A DNA stretch of 64,000 nucleotides from Geosiphon pyriformis (GCA_016748015.1 JAAOMT010000295.1:68604-132603); one strand, 5' to 3'; shown: positions 23,031 to 37,500, numbered from the stretch's first letter. The notes: a model not told the origin generated them from the sequence alone. Numbers and translations: made by a program.

Positions 23031-26000
23031 AGTTATTTTGATTTTCTTATTAATTTTATATTATTTGCATTAATTATAGTATTTAGTTTTATTGTAATTG
23101 TAAATAAAAAAATTTTATCTGTTTTAAACAATAATAATAAAAACATATTAACTAATTTTAATCTGAATTTGTTTTTAATTATATTCTTTAATATATTAAT
23201 TTTTAGTTAATTTTTACTAATTTTAAAATTAAAATAAAACATATTTTTATATATGTTTTTTATTAATCAAATTATTAAATTATTTGATCTTAAAGATTAA
23301 ATTAATAAGATAAATACTAAATTAATTTCTACTTTTTTGTTTTTTGATATTATTTTTAATAGTGTTTAAGAAATTATTATTTATAGCTAATATTAAGATA
23401 ACTTTTAGTGTTTTTAATAAACAAAAATAATATTATAATTTTTTATTTTTTTTCAAAATATATTTAAAGCCAAATTAATTAATTTTTTTTTTGGCTGTAC
23501 AACTTTTAAAATTAGTCAATTAATTTTTTAAATTAATAGTTATATATATTTTATTTTCTGCTTTTTTGTTTTTATTTAGCATTATTACTGAGTAAAAATA
23601 TAGATTTAGTAGTTTTTTTAGCAATAATAATACTTTTACTAAAGAATATATATTATTATATATATAATTATTAATTATATTGTTTTTTTCAAATAATTAA
23701 GCTTTAATAAAATAAATTTATTTAAAGAAAATTCTGGAGTTTTTATTTTAAAACTAACTAATTTATTGAAATTTTTAAATAATAAATTATAAAAAAGCTG
23801 TGACAATTTTAATATTAAATTAAGAAACCAAATTTTTACAATAATTAAAACTTTTGGAATATTTAAATATATATAATATTTAAAATTTTTGTCTAAATTT
23901 TTTAAATTGTTTTTATATTTCAATAACTTTATCAAATTTTTTATAATATTTAAGTTGTCTTTTATATAACAATTTTTTGTTTATAAACAAAACTTTTTTT
24001 ATTATTTTTCTAAGTATGTTAAAAAAAAAACTTTGTAGTTATATATTTAAGCATATATTTTCTATTTTGCTGTTAATTTTCTGTTTTTTTATAACAATTT
24101 TTTATAAATTAATAACAAAATGTACTTTAATTTTATCTTTAATTGTTATTTGAAAATAATTCTTAAAAATATTTATATCTATATATAATTTTTTTATAAT
24201 AAAACTGACAATTAAAATAGTGATTTAATTTAATGTTTTTCTTGTTTTTATTTATTTTGCTAAATAATCTGTTGTTATTATAATATATTTGTTTCTATTA
24301 GAAATTATTGTTAAAGATCTAATAATATTAATTTTAATTCTGTCAAAAGATTGATTAACAAAAATTAGATAAATGTTTTATTTTCAATTAGATTTACTTT
24401 TTTGTTAACAAATATTATAAGTTTTAATATATTTTGTTATATTTTTTCTTAAGATTGGCCAATAATATTTTGTTGATGTCTTTTAAATTGTTTTCGAACC
24501 AGATAATTCTTTAGAATTAATTAGAATTTTTTTGATTTTTTTAATATAATTTGTTCTAATAATATTATGATTTAAAAATTTCGTAAAATTATAAAATAAG
24601 ATATATTATCCAATCATAATATTATACAGTAATAATCTTAAAAAAATAATAATTAACATAATAAAAATTATTAAATAATATTAACAGTAAGTATTATCTT
24701 ATAATAATAATAAATACTACAATATAATAATAACAAATATTATGTTAAAATATTAAAAATAGAATATTATAATATGTTTTTTTGTAAAATTACAAATAAA
24801 GTAATTTTAATATTGAGAAAATAATCTTTCAATCTTTTAGCTTTTATTTTCAATTATTTATATTAAATATTTTTTAGTATTTATTATTAAATAAATATCC
24901 AAATAAATTTTTAATTAAAAAAATATAAAAATAATAATAAAAACTAAATTATTACAGTAAAACTTATTTGTATTATATATTGAATAAAACTGTTATTTAT
25001 TAGTTAAAACTATTAAAAAAATAATTTTTGATTAAAATTATATATATTGTTATAATTAAAAAAAAACATAAAAAAAAAACATACTAATCATAATTAAACC
25101 AAAACAAATAATATATCAAAAAATATTTTTATAATAGCAAATTAAATAAAAATTTAATTGCTTTTGCAAATATTTTTTTGCTGTTAATTATATTTTAATA
25201 AATATTTTTACTTAAAATTTAATAAATGTTAAATTTTCAAGCTTATTATTATATTTTGATTTAAACCAATTTACTAGTAATTAATTTAATTAGTGTTTTA
25301 TTGATTTGTTTGTTTTATTAGATAATTAATTGAAATATAATATTTGTATTTTAATTGTTAATTCTTTTATAATATTTAATATTATAATTATATTTATCCA
25401 GATATATTAATTAACAGAAAATATTTTTTGTTCTAATTTTTTTTGTGTTTTAACTAAATTAAAACTTAATTAATATAAATATCAAATTATCTTTTAAGAA
25501 GATATTTGTTCTAATAAATAGTAAATTATATTATTGTTAAATATATTTTTTTAATAATTGTGTAATTTTTTTTAGCTTATTAAAGAATTTTGCTATTATA
25601 AACAATTACATATTTTTTTAAAACAAGATAATACCAAAAGAAATATTTAAAAATATTAATATAAAAAATGAATAACTTATCAAAGTTAAATTGTCTTAAA
25701 ATAAATTTAATAATTGGTTTTTTTTTAAAGTTTTAAATGCTATTTGTTAAAAGATATATCAAAAATAATTTATATTTTTCTGTAAAAACTAATTAAGCAG
25801 ATATATAATTTTGGAGAAATTTTTAATAAACTTTTAATAATAAAAGATTAGTTTAAGAAAAAATCATAATTTAAAAACATTTATTAATTATTTAAGCTTT
25901 TGTACTTTTTTTACTTCGGTTAAGTCTAAAAAAATTTCATTTTTTGTTACAAAATAACCTAAAAACTGAGTAAATTGTTATTTAAAAAATAATTTAATTG

Positions 26001-27960
26001 AATTAATCTTAAGTCTGATATTTCCAAAGAGATTAAAAGCTTTTTAAAGATCTTCTAAATATTTATTCTAAGTTTTTAAATATATAATTATATTATTAAA
26101 ATATATAAACAAATTGTTAATGCTTTGGTTTAAATACTTTATCTATTAATCTTTAAAAAATAGATAAAATATTTATTAATCTAAAAAATATTATTATAAA
26201 CTTGTAAATTTATATTTTATAATAAAAATAGTTTTTTTTTGGTAACAAAATTTATTTTTACTTATCAAATCTAGTAATTAAATTAATTGTTATAAAATAA
26301 ACTAAGTTTTTAAATTAATTAAAAATAAATACATATTTTATTTAATAATTATATTTAGTTAATAATAATTAATACAAAATTGTAAAGTTTTTTTTTTAGA
26401 TACTACTACAATAAAAAATATTTATTTGTTCTTGGTTTTTTGTATAAATTCAAGTTTTTTTATCTGATTTTTTTTAATAATTAATTAATAAAATTTCAAA
26501 TAAATAAGTTAATTATTTTTAGTTTTGATTATATATTAAATAAAATTTGTTTGATTAAAACGTTTTTTTTTTAATATTATTAACTTATTTTGCATAACAA
26601 ATTTTTAATACTGATTTTTTGGTTTTTTTACTAAATTTTTTTTGCTTAATTGTTAATAATTAGATTTTGAACACTTTTTTTCAAATTTTTTTTGTATAAC
26701 TTTGATTTTTTTATTAAGAATTAATGTAATTAGTTTCTAATTTTTGAAGAAAGTTAAATATAATTTGTATTTGTTATTTAAAAAATAGAAAAAATAGTTA
26801 TATTAACATTAAGCAAAAAAGTAATATTATTAATAATTTTATTTTGTTTTTTTTTATAATTTAAATATTTTTTTGAACATATTATAATATGGCCAATAAA
26901 TAAATTTTTTATTGACTATTAAATTTTTATTATTGATTTGTATATTGTTTAAGAATTTTTTATTGTTGCTAAAATAATAAAAACTAATTCAGCTTTTTTT
27001 TTTAAGTTTTTAAAATTATTAAAATTATTGTTATTATTTTTAAGCTACTATAAAAGATATTGTTTAATATTAATATTTAATAATCAAGAAAAGTTTAACT
27101 TTTTTTAACTATTTATTTTTAATAATTATAATATAGTTCTTTGTTTTTAATACTTTTATATTAATTTTGATGCACATATTATTAATTTAAATAAAAACAG
27201 CTTTAATAATTTATAGATTTTTTTTTATTTTTATATATATTAATTATAAGTTTAATTAATAATTTATCAATTGTATCTAAGAAATATTAAACTATAATAT
27301 TGACTTAAAAATTACTATTTAATATTAAATTTATAAAATATTTGGCTATTTGTACTTTATAAATAAGAGGAGTAAAACAAGTTGTTTTTTTAATAACAAA
27401 AAGTATAAAATTAGATTAATGTTTTAAAAACTATTTTTTTTTTGTTATTATTGTATTTTATAATATTTAAAATTTTTTGAATAATTTGTTTTTGTTTTAA
27501 TTTTTAAAGTTTTTAAAAAATAAAAATTATATTATATTGTATTTTAATTATTATTTAAATTTAATTTTTAAAAAAAAACTGTATACAGAATTTATATTTC
27601 AAAAATTTTTAAATTTTACAATTAAAATTAAGCTTAATAAATTATTATTATTATATTTAAATATATTATTAATTTTTAATAAATATACTTGAATAAATAT
27701 TTTCTAAAAAATACAAACAGCATTTTTTATTAAATTTTAAAACACTAATTAAAACATAAAATTATATTAACTGCACTATTTTATTAATATAAATTATTTT
27801 TATTTTTAGATTTTTTTTACAAAAATAATAACTAAAATATTTATAAAATTGATTTTACATATTAAATTTTTACAAATTTAATTTATTTTTTATTGAATAC
27901 TTTTATTAAATATTTTATTTATATATTTTTTTATAATTTACTATATTATTATAATTATAT
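23031..27960 (-). mobile_element. ghost Ty3/gypsy element, extreme A/T decay
   Basis: This stretch is almost only A and T, yet the minus strand still shows a Ty3/gypsy RT at about 26420-25880. The expected order can be followed: a substrate-binding region, a Phe-Val-Thr-Lys-like stretch, the YLDD box now Tyr-Phe-Asn-Asn (Asn codons 26092-26097), and Phe-Leu-Gly-Tyr-Phe-Val-Thr-Lys. Protease and gag should lie toward 27.9 kb and integrase toward 23 kb, but these could not be read. Sequence at 27660-27760 recurs at 42035-42130. Boundaries are approximate: LINE copy 1 begins to the left and LINE copy 2 to the right. It cannot encode protein. Confidence 0.6.
25880..26450 (-). pseudogene. reverse transcriptase remnant in ghost gypsy
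   Basis: Minus-strand translation gives Leu-Phe-Ile-Tyr-Phe-Asn-Asn-Ile-Ile-Ile-Tyr-Leu-Lys-Thr followed by Lys-Tyr-Leu-Glu-Asp-Leu. After a gap comes Ile-Arg-Leu-Lys-Ile-Asn...Phe-Leu-Gly-Tyr-Phe-Val-Thr-Lys-Asn-Glu-Ile. These match, in order, the YLDD box, the HL.HL helix and the KC.F....FLGH.VS..G segment of Ty3/gypsy RT. Both catalytic Asp are Asn and stops are frequent. Confidence 0.65.
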
Positions 27961-28149
27961 CTTTTTCTTATTAATCTTTTGATCACAATAAGAATTAAAA
28001 TATACCAAAGAAATAAATTTTCTTTATTTTCTATTCTTTTTATCTTCACAGTTATTTCTTTTAATATACTTTTATTCATGAGTATAGATTTAGTAGGCTT
28101 TTTTATTAATAAGTCAGTGTCTATTTCAGCTAGATTGAGGATCTAGTCT

Positions 28150-29979
28150 GATATTAAAACCAAATAGTTGATAGATGCTCACTTATATGGTACTTTTTAC
28201 AAGAAATCCAAGAAACCTATTGTCATTGATAATATGGTCAAGACATCTACTGGCTCTCTATTTCTTGTAGATATGATTACTGATGGTAACAAGTTTTTAA
28301 AGTGTTAAGACAGCAAAATAAACAGTAAGACAAGCAGCATCAGCAGTATATTAGACCTGAAAAACATGAAAAATACAGTTGCAGAAGAAACCAGCTATGC
28401 AGATTTAAATGTCTTAAATGTCAATAATTTTATGAATAACATTAAAAAAACTTATATTAGAACATATGTTTTGGACAGCAAACCAAAGAATATTTTTTTT
28501 AACAATTTAAGCAACAATAATAATAATATTTTAATACTTCTGGTTTCTAAATTTTCTGGTGCTAAGTATTTGTTAACTGTTAAGTTATGTGTTTTAAATA
28601 AGCATAATTTTGAGCCAGTTAAATTTTTCATGTTAAATATTGAGCTATCTGCTGTGTTGAGCAAAACTAATAGTGATAAATTGATTGCAGTTAAAAAAAA
28701 ATTCTATTGAATTAATGGTTTTGGGAAAGTTTTCACTTTCTCAAAATTTCCAGAAATTATTAGATTATCTTTTACATCAGAATTCAGTTTGAATAAGGCA
28801 AAAAAATTGGCAATCTGTAAAAAAATTCTTGTTAATAATAATTTTAGGAAGGTAAACAACTGCTTGGATCAGGAAGTAATAGTCAAAAAAATTCTTGTTG
28901 ATCTTCTAAAATTAGCTGTGAAGTCAGTTTTTTCTAAATTTGATAAGATTGTATCAATTAAGATATAATTAATTAATCTTTAACAAAAGGCTCTAATAAA
29001 GTATGAATTATCTGAAATAGCTAATTTGGTCGTAGTTAGATAGTTTGTGCTTATAGAAAAAGACTCTATTTATATAGCAAAAACAATTGGTAATAAACAA
29101 ATGTAAGTGTTCAGAGATCAGCATTGGGCTTTATTGTATACTTTGCCTGTTGAGACTACTGTTCATGATTTTTTTAATTTGTTAGATTTTTATAGTGGAA
29201 AAACATGTTTTATTGGCTGTAATCCAAATTTATATGTACATAATAAATGTGTAATGGTTTGCTTTTCTGATAAGACATCTAAGTTGGCTGTTATTAATTC
29301 TGTTCCAGTTTTTAAGAGTGTGAATTTGCATTGAACTGGTTTGTTTTTGGCTTGCTATACATAATATAAACAATTTGGTCATATTTTTAATATATGTTCT
29401 GTGGATAAAAATTCTGGTGTTTGTGGTAAACATATGGTGACTTTTCAGAATTAGGCATGTTTAACCAATATATATAAGAAAAAACAGACACCAATTGTCT
29501 GTTCAGTGTCTTTTGGTGGTAAAATGTGGGTCTAGGTTGCTAATAATTCTATTTTTTATGTGGTGCTTTTAGTTTTTTCTGGTATTGATTTGTTTTCAGA
29601 TAATAAATCTCTTCTGTCAGTTTTTTTGAAAATAAATAATAGGTTTGCCACTCTTAAGTACAGTTTTACTAACCTCACAAAGAAAGTGGACAAGCTGGCT
29701 AAAAAATTGGATATATTTATGTCAACAGTTTTCCAGCTTAGCCCTGAATGTCAGCTATTGGTGACCTCTTTATTACAAAATCAAGGGGTGAATACAGTAA
29801 TAAGTAAAAGTTTGGGTGTAATCACTAGTAATAAGACTATTGTGGAAGTGGTGAGTATTAATATTTTGGTTGTTTCAAGACTGAAAGAGACTTTGAACAG
29901 TTTATCAAATATAATTATAGGCCTAATAGCCAAAATAGACAATGCTGGCTTGGATGTAAAAAATCCTTTTTCTCAATAA
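28150..29979 (+). pseudogene. LINE copy 2 ORF1 (RRM-like, zinc knuckle, coiled coil)
   Basis: A readable block starts at 28366 (Lys-Asn-Thr-Val-Ala-Glu-Glu-Thr-Ser-Tyr-Ala-Asp), matching ORF1 of copy 3. An RRM-like stretch (about 28890-29060) and a second block at 29107-29334 follow. Then comes a knuckle-like region (about 29340-29460) with Cys-Tyr-Thr, Tyr-Lys-Gln-Phe-Gly-His and Asn-Ile-Cys. Copy 3 suggests an original Cys-x2-Cys...His...Cys finger. Next is the Phe-Gly-Gly-Lys-Met-Trp motif near 29510 and a heptad-rich C-terminus at 29560-29979 (Leu-Thr-Lys-Lys-Val-Asp-Lys-Leu-Ala-Lys-Lys-Leu). The stop at 29977-29979 is TAA within CAATAAC. The start codon is uncertain. Confidence 0.7.
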
Positions 29980-32900
29980 CAGATCTAGTTTGGAAATTTG
30001 CTATATGTAATGTTCAAGGCATTAATGTTCCTACAAAGCAGAAAGACATTATTTGTTGGCATAAAAAATTGGGTAATTTGGTTTCTATTAATACTAAGAC
30101 AAAGTTAAGATCTAGCATTAGGCCATAAATCATAAATAGATTTGATGGGATAAAGATTTTTTTTTTGGTTTGGACAAGAAATTTTTTGGTGCTAGGATGG
30201 CAATTATCATGGACAATTTTTTGGCTCATCATGTATCTAAAATTGAAGAAGTCTCTGGTCATCTTATTTTAGTTTGGGTTCTCTTTAAAGACAAGCTCTT
30301 AGTTACAATTTTGGGTTTGTATGCTGGTGCTTTAGCTAAGACCAAGTTTAGTCAGACTACAAAAATCAATTTCTATAGTGCTAAGACTATTAACTCCAGC
30401 ATTTTTGTGGTTCTAGCTGGGAATTTTAATAAGAATAGGTCTAAAAAGAGTATGAGTTTCAAATTTTGCTTGGATCTGGGTTTGATTAATTTTTTTGGTG
30501 GGCATCTGCTGATTAGAGCTTTTATTTGGGGCAATTTAAGAGATGCTGAGAAAGTTATTGATTATATTTTTGTAAATAAGAATCTATTATCTGTGGTGGC
30601 CAGCCATATGGTTAATTCTATTTCTGAGTTTTTTAATACAGATCACAAAGCTGTTTTTGTTTCAATTGGTTTAGGTGGTTTCTTGAATGTTCAGTTGAAT
30701 AGTCTATGCAAACAGACTAACAGAAATTGTTGGAAGTTTAGAATCAAAGATGCAAACAATACTAAATAGGCAAGATTTAAAGATTGTGCTTCAACCAGAC
30801 TCTCAGTAATAAAAGCTGGGTTTTCTGTGACTAATGCTTATGGTGACTTGAATACTATGTAGAATTTGTTGGAAAGAATAATAGTAAAGTTAGCTAATAA
30901 AATGTTTTCTAAACATTGGTTCAATGAATTTGAATGTTCCAAAAACAAACATTCTTCAAAATTTTTTGGGTCAAAATTGCTGATTGCCAAAATTGTCAAG
31001 AAGTTAAGATTAAGTAACATGATTGGATTTGATTATTTTGCTAAAAAATAGACAACTTTGGATGGTAATGAGACTTTTATGGACATAATTCAGAATAGTA
31101 AAAGTTCTATGGTTGTTCTTAAGTATTTATTAAGAGTTTGTAAAAAATACAAAAAGTTCAAGCTTTATAAGTCAAAGTTGGCTAAGAAAATATCTTTTAG
31201 GAAGACAATTGAAAAACACATGGAAAGTTTTTGTTCTAATAAAGAGGACATAATCAATACATGTCTTTGGATTATATTAATAAAAATATTTTTTTTGGTG
31301 TAATAAATAAAATTAATATGAAGGAACTATTTTTGGTTGTTAATTATTTGCCAAATAATAAAGCTGCCAGATTGTTAGGAATACCTAATAAACTTGGAAA
31401 AATTGTGGTGTAGAGATGTTAGTTTGTTTTTTAAGACTGTTGAATTTATGTTTGACTTTGAATGCAGTTCTAATTTTTTAGAAGAGAGCATAGGTTTTGA
31501 TAATTCCAAAACCTTATAAATGAAATAACATTCTAACAAATACTAGACCTATTGCACTAATCAAGACTGCTCAAAAAATATTATTTAAGATCCTTTCTAA
31601 TAGAATTTTTTCAAATATAGCAAATTTAATGTTCTTTGTGGTAATAATTTTTTGGTATTAAAAAGTACTTTGACTTAGCCTTCTATTTTTGCCATTGGGT
31701 CAGTTGTTAAGAATACTCTGAAGAAAAACAGAGAGTTTTGATTAGTATTATAGAACATGTACAAAGTTTATGATTTAGTGGACTGATAATATTTAAAGAC
31801 TAGTTTGTATTACATTAAGATATACAGTTAGTTTATCAGATTTTTTGGCAGTATTTATAAGAATTTTATTAATAAAGTAATAACAGATTTTAAACTCTTA
31901 AGTGGTTATAGAGTATATGATGGCTTGGATCAGAGTGAAGTTTTTTCTCCACTTCTTTGGAAAATTTTCTATAACCCAGTTTTGTGTAAGATGAAGAGGC
32001 ATAAACATTTGTGTAGATACTGTATTGATACTAGGTTTGTAGCAAAGACTAATAAGGTTGAGACTATTGGAGAAAAAACTTTTTTTTTAGTGGCTGGTGT
32101 CTTTGTTAATGACATGATTTAGGTTAGAAGTTGTTAAGTTTCTACATAATACATTTTAAATATTGCCAATAAGTTCTTTGTTGTTAATAATATTTCAATT
32201 AATAATAATAAGACAGTGACTATTTCTATCAATCAAAGTATTAAATCTGTATCATTGTTAATTAATAGTTTACCTATTTTGATTGCCAAAAAGGGTAAGT
32301 TACACAGATACTTGGGCATTTTTTTATTCACTAAAAGTCTTTTTAAACCTAGTTTGACTCAGACTTATATGGATGTTTGGTTCTTCTTGAATGTAGTATT
32401 AAAGAAAACCATTACAGATAAACAATTTTCTTACTTGGTTTTGGCTGTTTTGCAGCTCATAGTTAGCTATCAAATGCAATTTAGTTTTGTTTCAGCAAGT
32501 GTGTGTTACAAGTAAGATGTAATGGTCAGAAAGTATTTTAAGACCAAGACTAGTTTGCCTTATAACTTTCTCAATAAGATTTTATATCATTTGTCTTTGT
32601 ATGGTTTAAAACTTTTTGAGCAAATATAGTCTAAAGAGAAGTTGGCTTCATTGGTTTTTTTTTCCAATGCTTGCAGTATTTTTGGATGTTTTTTTAAGCA
32701 TAGGTTTTTGGATCTGCAGATTTTGGAGTGGTCTTTTTTGAATTTTTTACAGTTTCCTGTCAAGTTGTATGTTAGTCTAGTAAATAATTTCTTGGCTGGT
32801 ATAATGAAAATTTTTTTAAAAAATGAGTTGTCTTTGTCAAACAATCTGTTTACTGCTTTTTGCAGACCAAATAAGTTTTTGATGTTTGGCATTTTAGGGC

Positions 32901-34351
32901 AATCCTTGTATTATAACTCTGTTTTTTTTTGAAGCAGTTTGGTATTGCATTTGGTGACAGACTTCTGGACAAAAAAAAAATATAATAGACTGAAAAACTT
33001 TTTAGTGATAGAAAAAATTGGATCTAAAAAGTTTTGTGTCTTATTAATTTACACTAATATTTGAATTTATGAAAAAAATTTGTTTTATGAAAATTTAGTC
33101 TACTATTGTTCTTAGATTATTTGTGCTGAATGTCTTGAAATCCAAGGAGTTCTGTAATATTCATAATTGTTTATTGAAGATTTGGTCTAATTGTATTAAG
33201 GTTATACTGATAAGTTTTTAAAAGGTGTTGGTTTTGCTGGGATGGCTGCTTATTTTTTGGCTGCTAATATGGGTATTAGAATTAGAATGTATAAGCTGTT
33301 ATCTTCTATTTTAGCTAAGTTGCAGGCTGTTGTTTTGGCTCTGAAGTGTGTTCTATCTTTATGTGTTATAGTTTTGTATCTGGACAGCCAATTTGTAATT
33401 AATACTTGTGTTTTCAAGATTTTGTTTATAGTGTCTAATTTCCACAATCAATGTTGGATAGAGAGATTGTATATAGTTAATCTTATTAGAGATAAAAACA
33501 TTTTGGTTACTGAAAATACTGCTGTGTCTAGTAATGCTCATCATTTTGTTTGTGATCTGTATTAGTTAATTTGCTGTGCTCATTGGAAAACTGGTCTTGG
33601 TTTTAATATTGTTTCAAGTATTATGATCAAAGAAGTAGATTGGACTACTATTGCAATAAGTTGGCATTCTGATTTACACATGTTTTCTGAGTTTACTAGT
33701 AAGAAATCGACTAATCTGCACACATACATAATAAAAGCAGTACACAGACAGCTGCTGATAGCAGTTAAGAAGAAGTTATATAACAGAAATTATTTTAAGG
33801 TGTTGTGCTTGCTGTGTAATAAGGTGGAGTTGTTTGACCATGTTTTTACTTGTTTTAGTGATATTGGTCTCTGTGAGAACATTTTAGTTGAGACTGCTGA
33901 AAGATAGATGTTATTAACAGGTTCTTTTTGCTTGCCTAATTCTGCCATTTTGCACTTGTTTTTAATGTATGTTTTAAATGTAATTCTGTATATTGCAATT
34001 TGCAAGGGTTTTGTATTAAAGAATTAGTATGCTAAGACAGTTTTAGTCTTTAAAGAGAAGAAAAAAACTGCTCTGACTCTGATTGAATATGTTTAGTTTG
34101 TGGTGGAATTGTATTACACTAAAATGTGATTGATTAGGTCCAAACATAGAGTGAACATAAAAAAAACTGGTTTGGTCAAGAATAATAGTTTGATTGTGGA
34201 CTTGTCTTACTGTGTGATGTCTATATTGTTTAATAAAGTGGTATGTATGCTTAGTGTTATTAAATCTTTTGCTGTTAGTTTTGGTAAACACAAAATGTGT
34301 TATTTTTTCTTTGGTTTAAGTGGTAATGCTTTTATTAATATATGTGTATAA
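29976..34351 (+). pseudogene. LINE copy 2 ORF2 (endonuclease-RT-RNase H)
   Basis: ORF2 is in the -1 frame relative to ORF1; its start site now reads ATA. Endonuclease: Leu-Val-Trp-Lys-Phe-Ala-Ile-Cys-Asn-Val start near 29990, an indel in a T run near 30160, Ala-Gly-Asn-Phe-Asn-Lys-Asn near 30420 and Asn-Thr-Asp-His-Lys-Ala near 30640. RT: Asp-Gln-Ser-Glu-Val-Phe-Ser-Pro-Leu-Leu-Trp at 31925 and Phe-Val-Asn-Asp at 32105-32113. A linker follows at 32587-32930. RNase H-like sequence lies around 33190-33420, with Leu-Ala-Lys-Leu-Gln-Ala and Leu-Asp-Ser-Gln. A C-terminal region with Cys-x2-Cys and His (33623-33907) may be a zinc site. It is collinear with copies 1 and 3 but has many stops. Confidence 0.75.
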
Positions 34352-34401
34352 TATTGTCTTGACTGGCCTAAGTGATTAAGCATATGTAGCAAATATATAA
34401 G

Positions 34402-34409
34402 CTGTATTT
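34402..34409 (+). repeat. target-site duplication, left side of LINE copy 3
   Basis: CTGTATTT directly precedes the poly(T) of copy 3 and recurs at 41301-41308 directly after its 5' end. The exact length is blurred by the T run; seven to eight bases are secure. Confidence 0.75.
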
Positions 34410-34540
34410 TTTTTTTTTATTCATTTTACAAGTAAAATCCAAACACTACCTAGTGCTATACATCAAAAAAATGATCTAAACTAGGTGTGAATTATGCATT
34501 TTCTATATGTGACCAGCCACTTGGGCTGATCAAAACAATA

Positions 34541-37500
34541 TTATACAGCTATGTGAATTAAAATTGAGTTACTTATACCTGAAAAAAACAAACAAAATTT
34601 GCAAAAGCCAAAATAAACACCAAAAGCATTGACAATGCCAAGCAATTTGACTATTCCAGCTGATAATCCTGAAGCCAAACCAGAAACCGAGATGAAAACC
34701 AAACCATCAAGTAGAATCAACCCATTTTTCTCCATATAAACATGATGTTTAGCACAAACTGACCAGATATCACTTCTAAAAGCAAGACTAAGAAAGCACA
34801 CAAATTTGACAATCTCCAAACCAGCAATCTTGAGATTGGGAAAGACAGTAACCACCTTGTGCAACCAACCATTAAAAACAAAATCCTTATAAAGAGCCAT
34901 GGACAAAGAAAAGTCAGAAACACAGGATGACAACAGTTGTAATATGCCTAAAGAAGAATAAGAGAAACCAGAAACCACCTTCCAGAAGTCCACATAAGAT
35001 TCCAATAACTAACATTGAACAGAATCATCAATCTTACAAGAAAACACATGATCTGATGTCTCCACATTACCACAATATAAGCACAACACACTTGGATAGA
35101 GTTTATTATAAAAGTGCTTCCAAATGGCAACTGGTAACCAGTAGTGCAAAGCTTTCATAAAATAAGTATGTGCATTAGCTAAGAGTCTGCTAATGAAACT
35201 GGCAGTCATGTACAAGTTAAGGTGTTATACCAAAGATAAGCAGAGCCAATTGACCTTAGAAAGCAAACTGCCTGCCAAAAACTTGGAACCAGAACCAACC
35301 TTCCAGCACACATGACAAACCGAGTAACAAATATCATGGACAAAATGTTTGGAATTGCCAGAGACAACACTACCATCAGCCATTATGAAGCATTCATCTA
35401 AGCAAGAAGGAAAATACTAACTGGATAGAGAAGTGTCACCAGTAATTATGTCAGCATGCTCATTTTCTAAAACACCAGAGTGATTTTTAATCTTATGTCA
35501 GCTGACCTTCAAATTCTTACTCTAAATAACATTGACAATATGATGACATTTAATCCAACACCAATTACAAAAGTCAGGACACACCAGATCCAGTTCCAAT
35601 CTACAGACATCCAGAGCAGATTGACTATCTGAAAACAATTTAACAGAGCTCAGTAAGAGAACACACTCCAGAGCCAGTGCAATAGTCTACAATTTGGCCA
35701 AAGTAGATGACATTAAATCTGACACACCAATACCCAAACCCAAATCAATGTCCTCAAAAAAAGTGGCAGTACCAGCTCTACAGCCAACTATGCCCAGATT
35801 ACTAAGGGACCCATCTGTATATACCAACAAACTGTCAGTACCAACTTGCAAGAAATGATCACAAACAGAAACAAAATCATGAGATTTAAGAATGTTTAAA
35901 GAAGCAACACTATTTAAAACTGAGAGATGAGTAAGAGAAAAACTCTCACCATTGAAAAATACAACAAAAAGCCTGAACCACTCAGGAACAAGACCACAAG
36001 AGTCTAATCTCTTCCAACATTTGAAGATGTGCCAATTAAAGACAGAACTATGATGATCACAAAGTTGATTTACAAAGACAATACCATATTATCAAAGAGA
36101 AGGGAGAAACCTAAGAAACTGTGACTTACCCAAAACAGCAGACATAGAGACCTCACCACAAAACCAAAAAAAATTGGCCAAAAAGCCACTCAGGAACAAA
36201 TTGCAATCAAGAAAAACATGAACCATATCCACCAGAAAGTTATCAGAAGCACTGACATGAATACAAATAAGAAAACTCAATAGATGAACAAGACACCAAC
36301 ACAGAATTTGCAAGTCATGGAACCTGTGAAAGAACAAATAACTTAGAGTTTACAAAACTAATAAGAGAGACTACCTTGCTCTTAGACTGAACTTGAAAGA
36401 AAGACTTCAAACCATAAAAGAAAGGGTAATAAATTGTATTACTAGAAAAATCAAGTGGTAGGCCAGATTTAAGCTTTAAGCCCTTATAAATCAAAGCATC
36501 CCACTTGTTGCACATACCAACAGGAACAAAGCTGAACTGCATCTTATAACTAACTATAAGATAAAAAACTGCCAATACCAAATATAAGAGCTGCTTATCT
36601 AAGACAGCCTTTTTTAGGACCAAATTGGTAAAAAAATGAACATCTGAATTTGTCTTTGCCAAACTAGGCTTTGATAAACCCTTAGTCAAGAGAAAAATAC
36701 CCAAATATTGATAAGATTTATTCTTTTTGGCAATGGAGATTGGTGAGCCATTAATAGAAAGAAAAGAGTTACTGACTCTGCTATTGATAGGAATAGCCAT
36801 TGTTTTGTCATTATTGATAGAAATGTCATTTATCCGAAAAAATTCACTAGCAATGTCAAGAATATGTTGAGTAGCTGCCTGACTACTACCAATCCAAATT
36901 GTATCATCAATGAAAGTGCCAGCAGCAAAAAAAGAAGAGAGTCCAGTCTGAGATTTAGTGCAACCACTTCTGAAAACAAAATGAGAATTCAACCTATATC
37001 CACACACACTTTCCTGACACTTGATTTCACACAACAGAGGATCATAAAATATATGCCACAGCAGGAGCAAAAAAACCTCTCCCTGGTCCAAACTATTATG
37101 TACTCAATACCCATCTATCAAACCAAAATCTATCATAACACGGTTGGTACAATTCCTATAAATACTACTAAAAAATTAAATAAACTTGCTGTACATATTA
37201 ATCCTAACTAAACTCTTTTCAAGATACTCTCAGCCAACTGAATCATATGCTTTCTGCATGTTTTGTAAAACCAGCCAAAGCTCTTGATTCTTTTCCAAAG
37301 TATCCTTAACAACCAAACCAATTACAAAAATAGGGAACTGGGTTGTTATATCCTTTAAAACCAAAAAATTGTCTCCACAAAGGACATTAAAATTGCTGCA
37401 TGTTGAAGAAATCCTATTAGAGAGAATTTTGGAAAGAATTTTACAAGCTGTTTCAATTAAAGCAATAGGTTGAGTATTTGTTAAAATATTTTCTCATTCA

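Larger units (their letters stand above)
27970..34409 (+). mobile_element. LINE copy 2, interrupted in its 3' UTR by copy 3
   Basis: A plus-strand LINE beginning near 27970 (GATCACAATAAG, aligned with the GATCCCCCAGTT start of copy 3). It has ORF1 to 29979 and ORF2 to about 34351. Its 3' UTR is cut at 34409 by copy 3 and resumes at 41301-41390, ending in poly(A). Removing copy 3 restores a UTR that aligns with the one of copy 4. Stops, a few frameshifts and Asp-to-Asn changes inactivate it: RT box Phe-Val-Asn-Asp at 32108-32113, endonuclease Gly-Asn-Phe-Asn near 30420. Confidence 0.85.
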
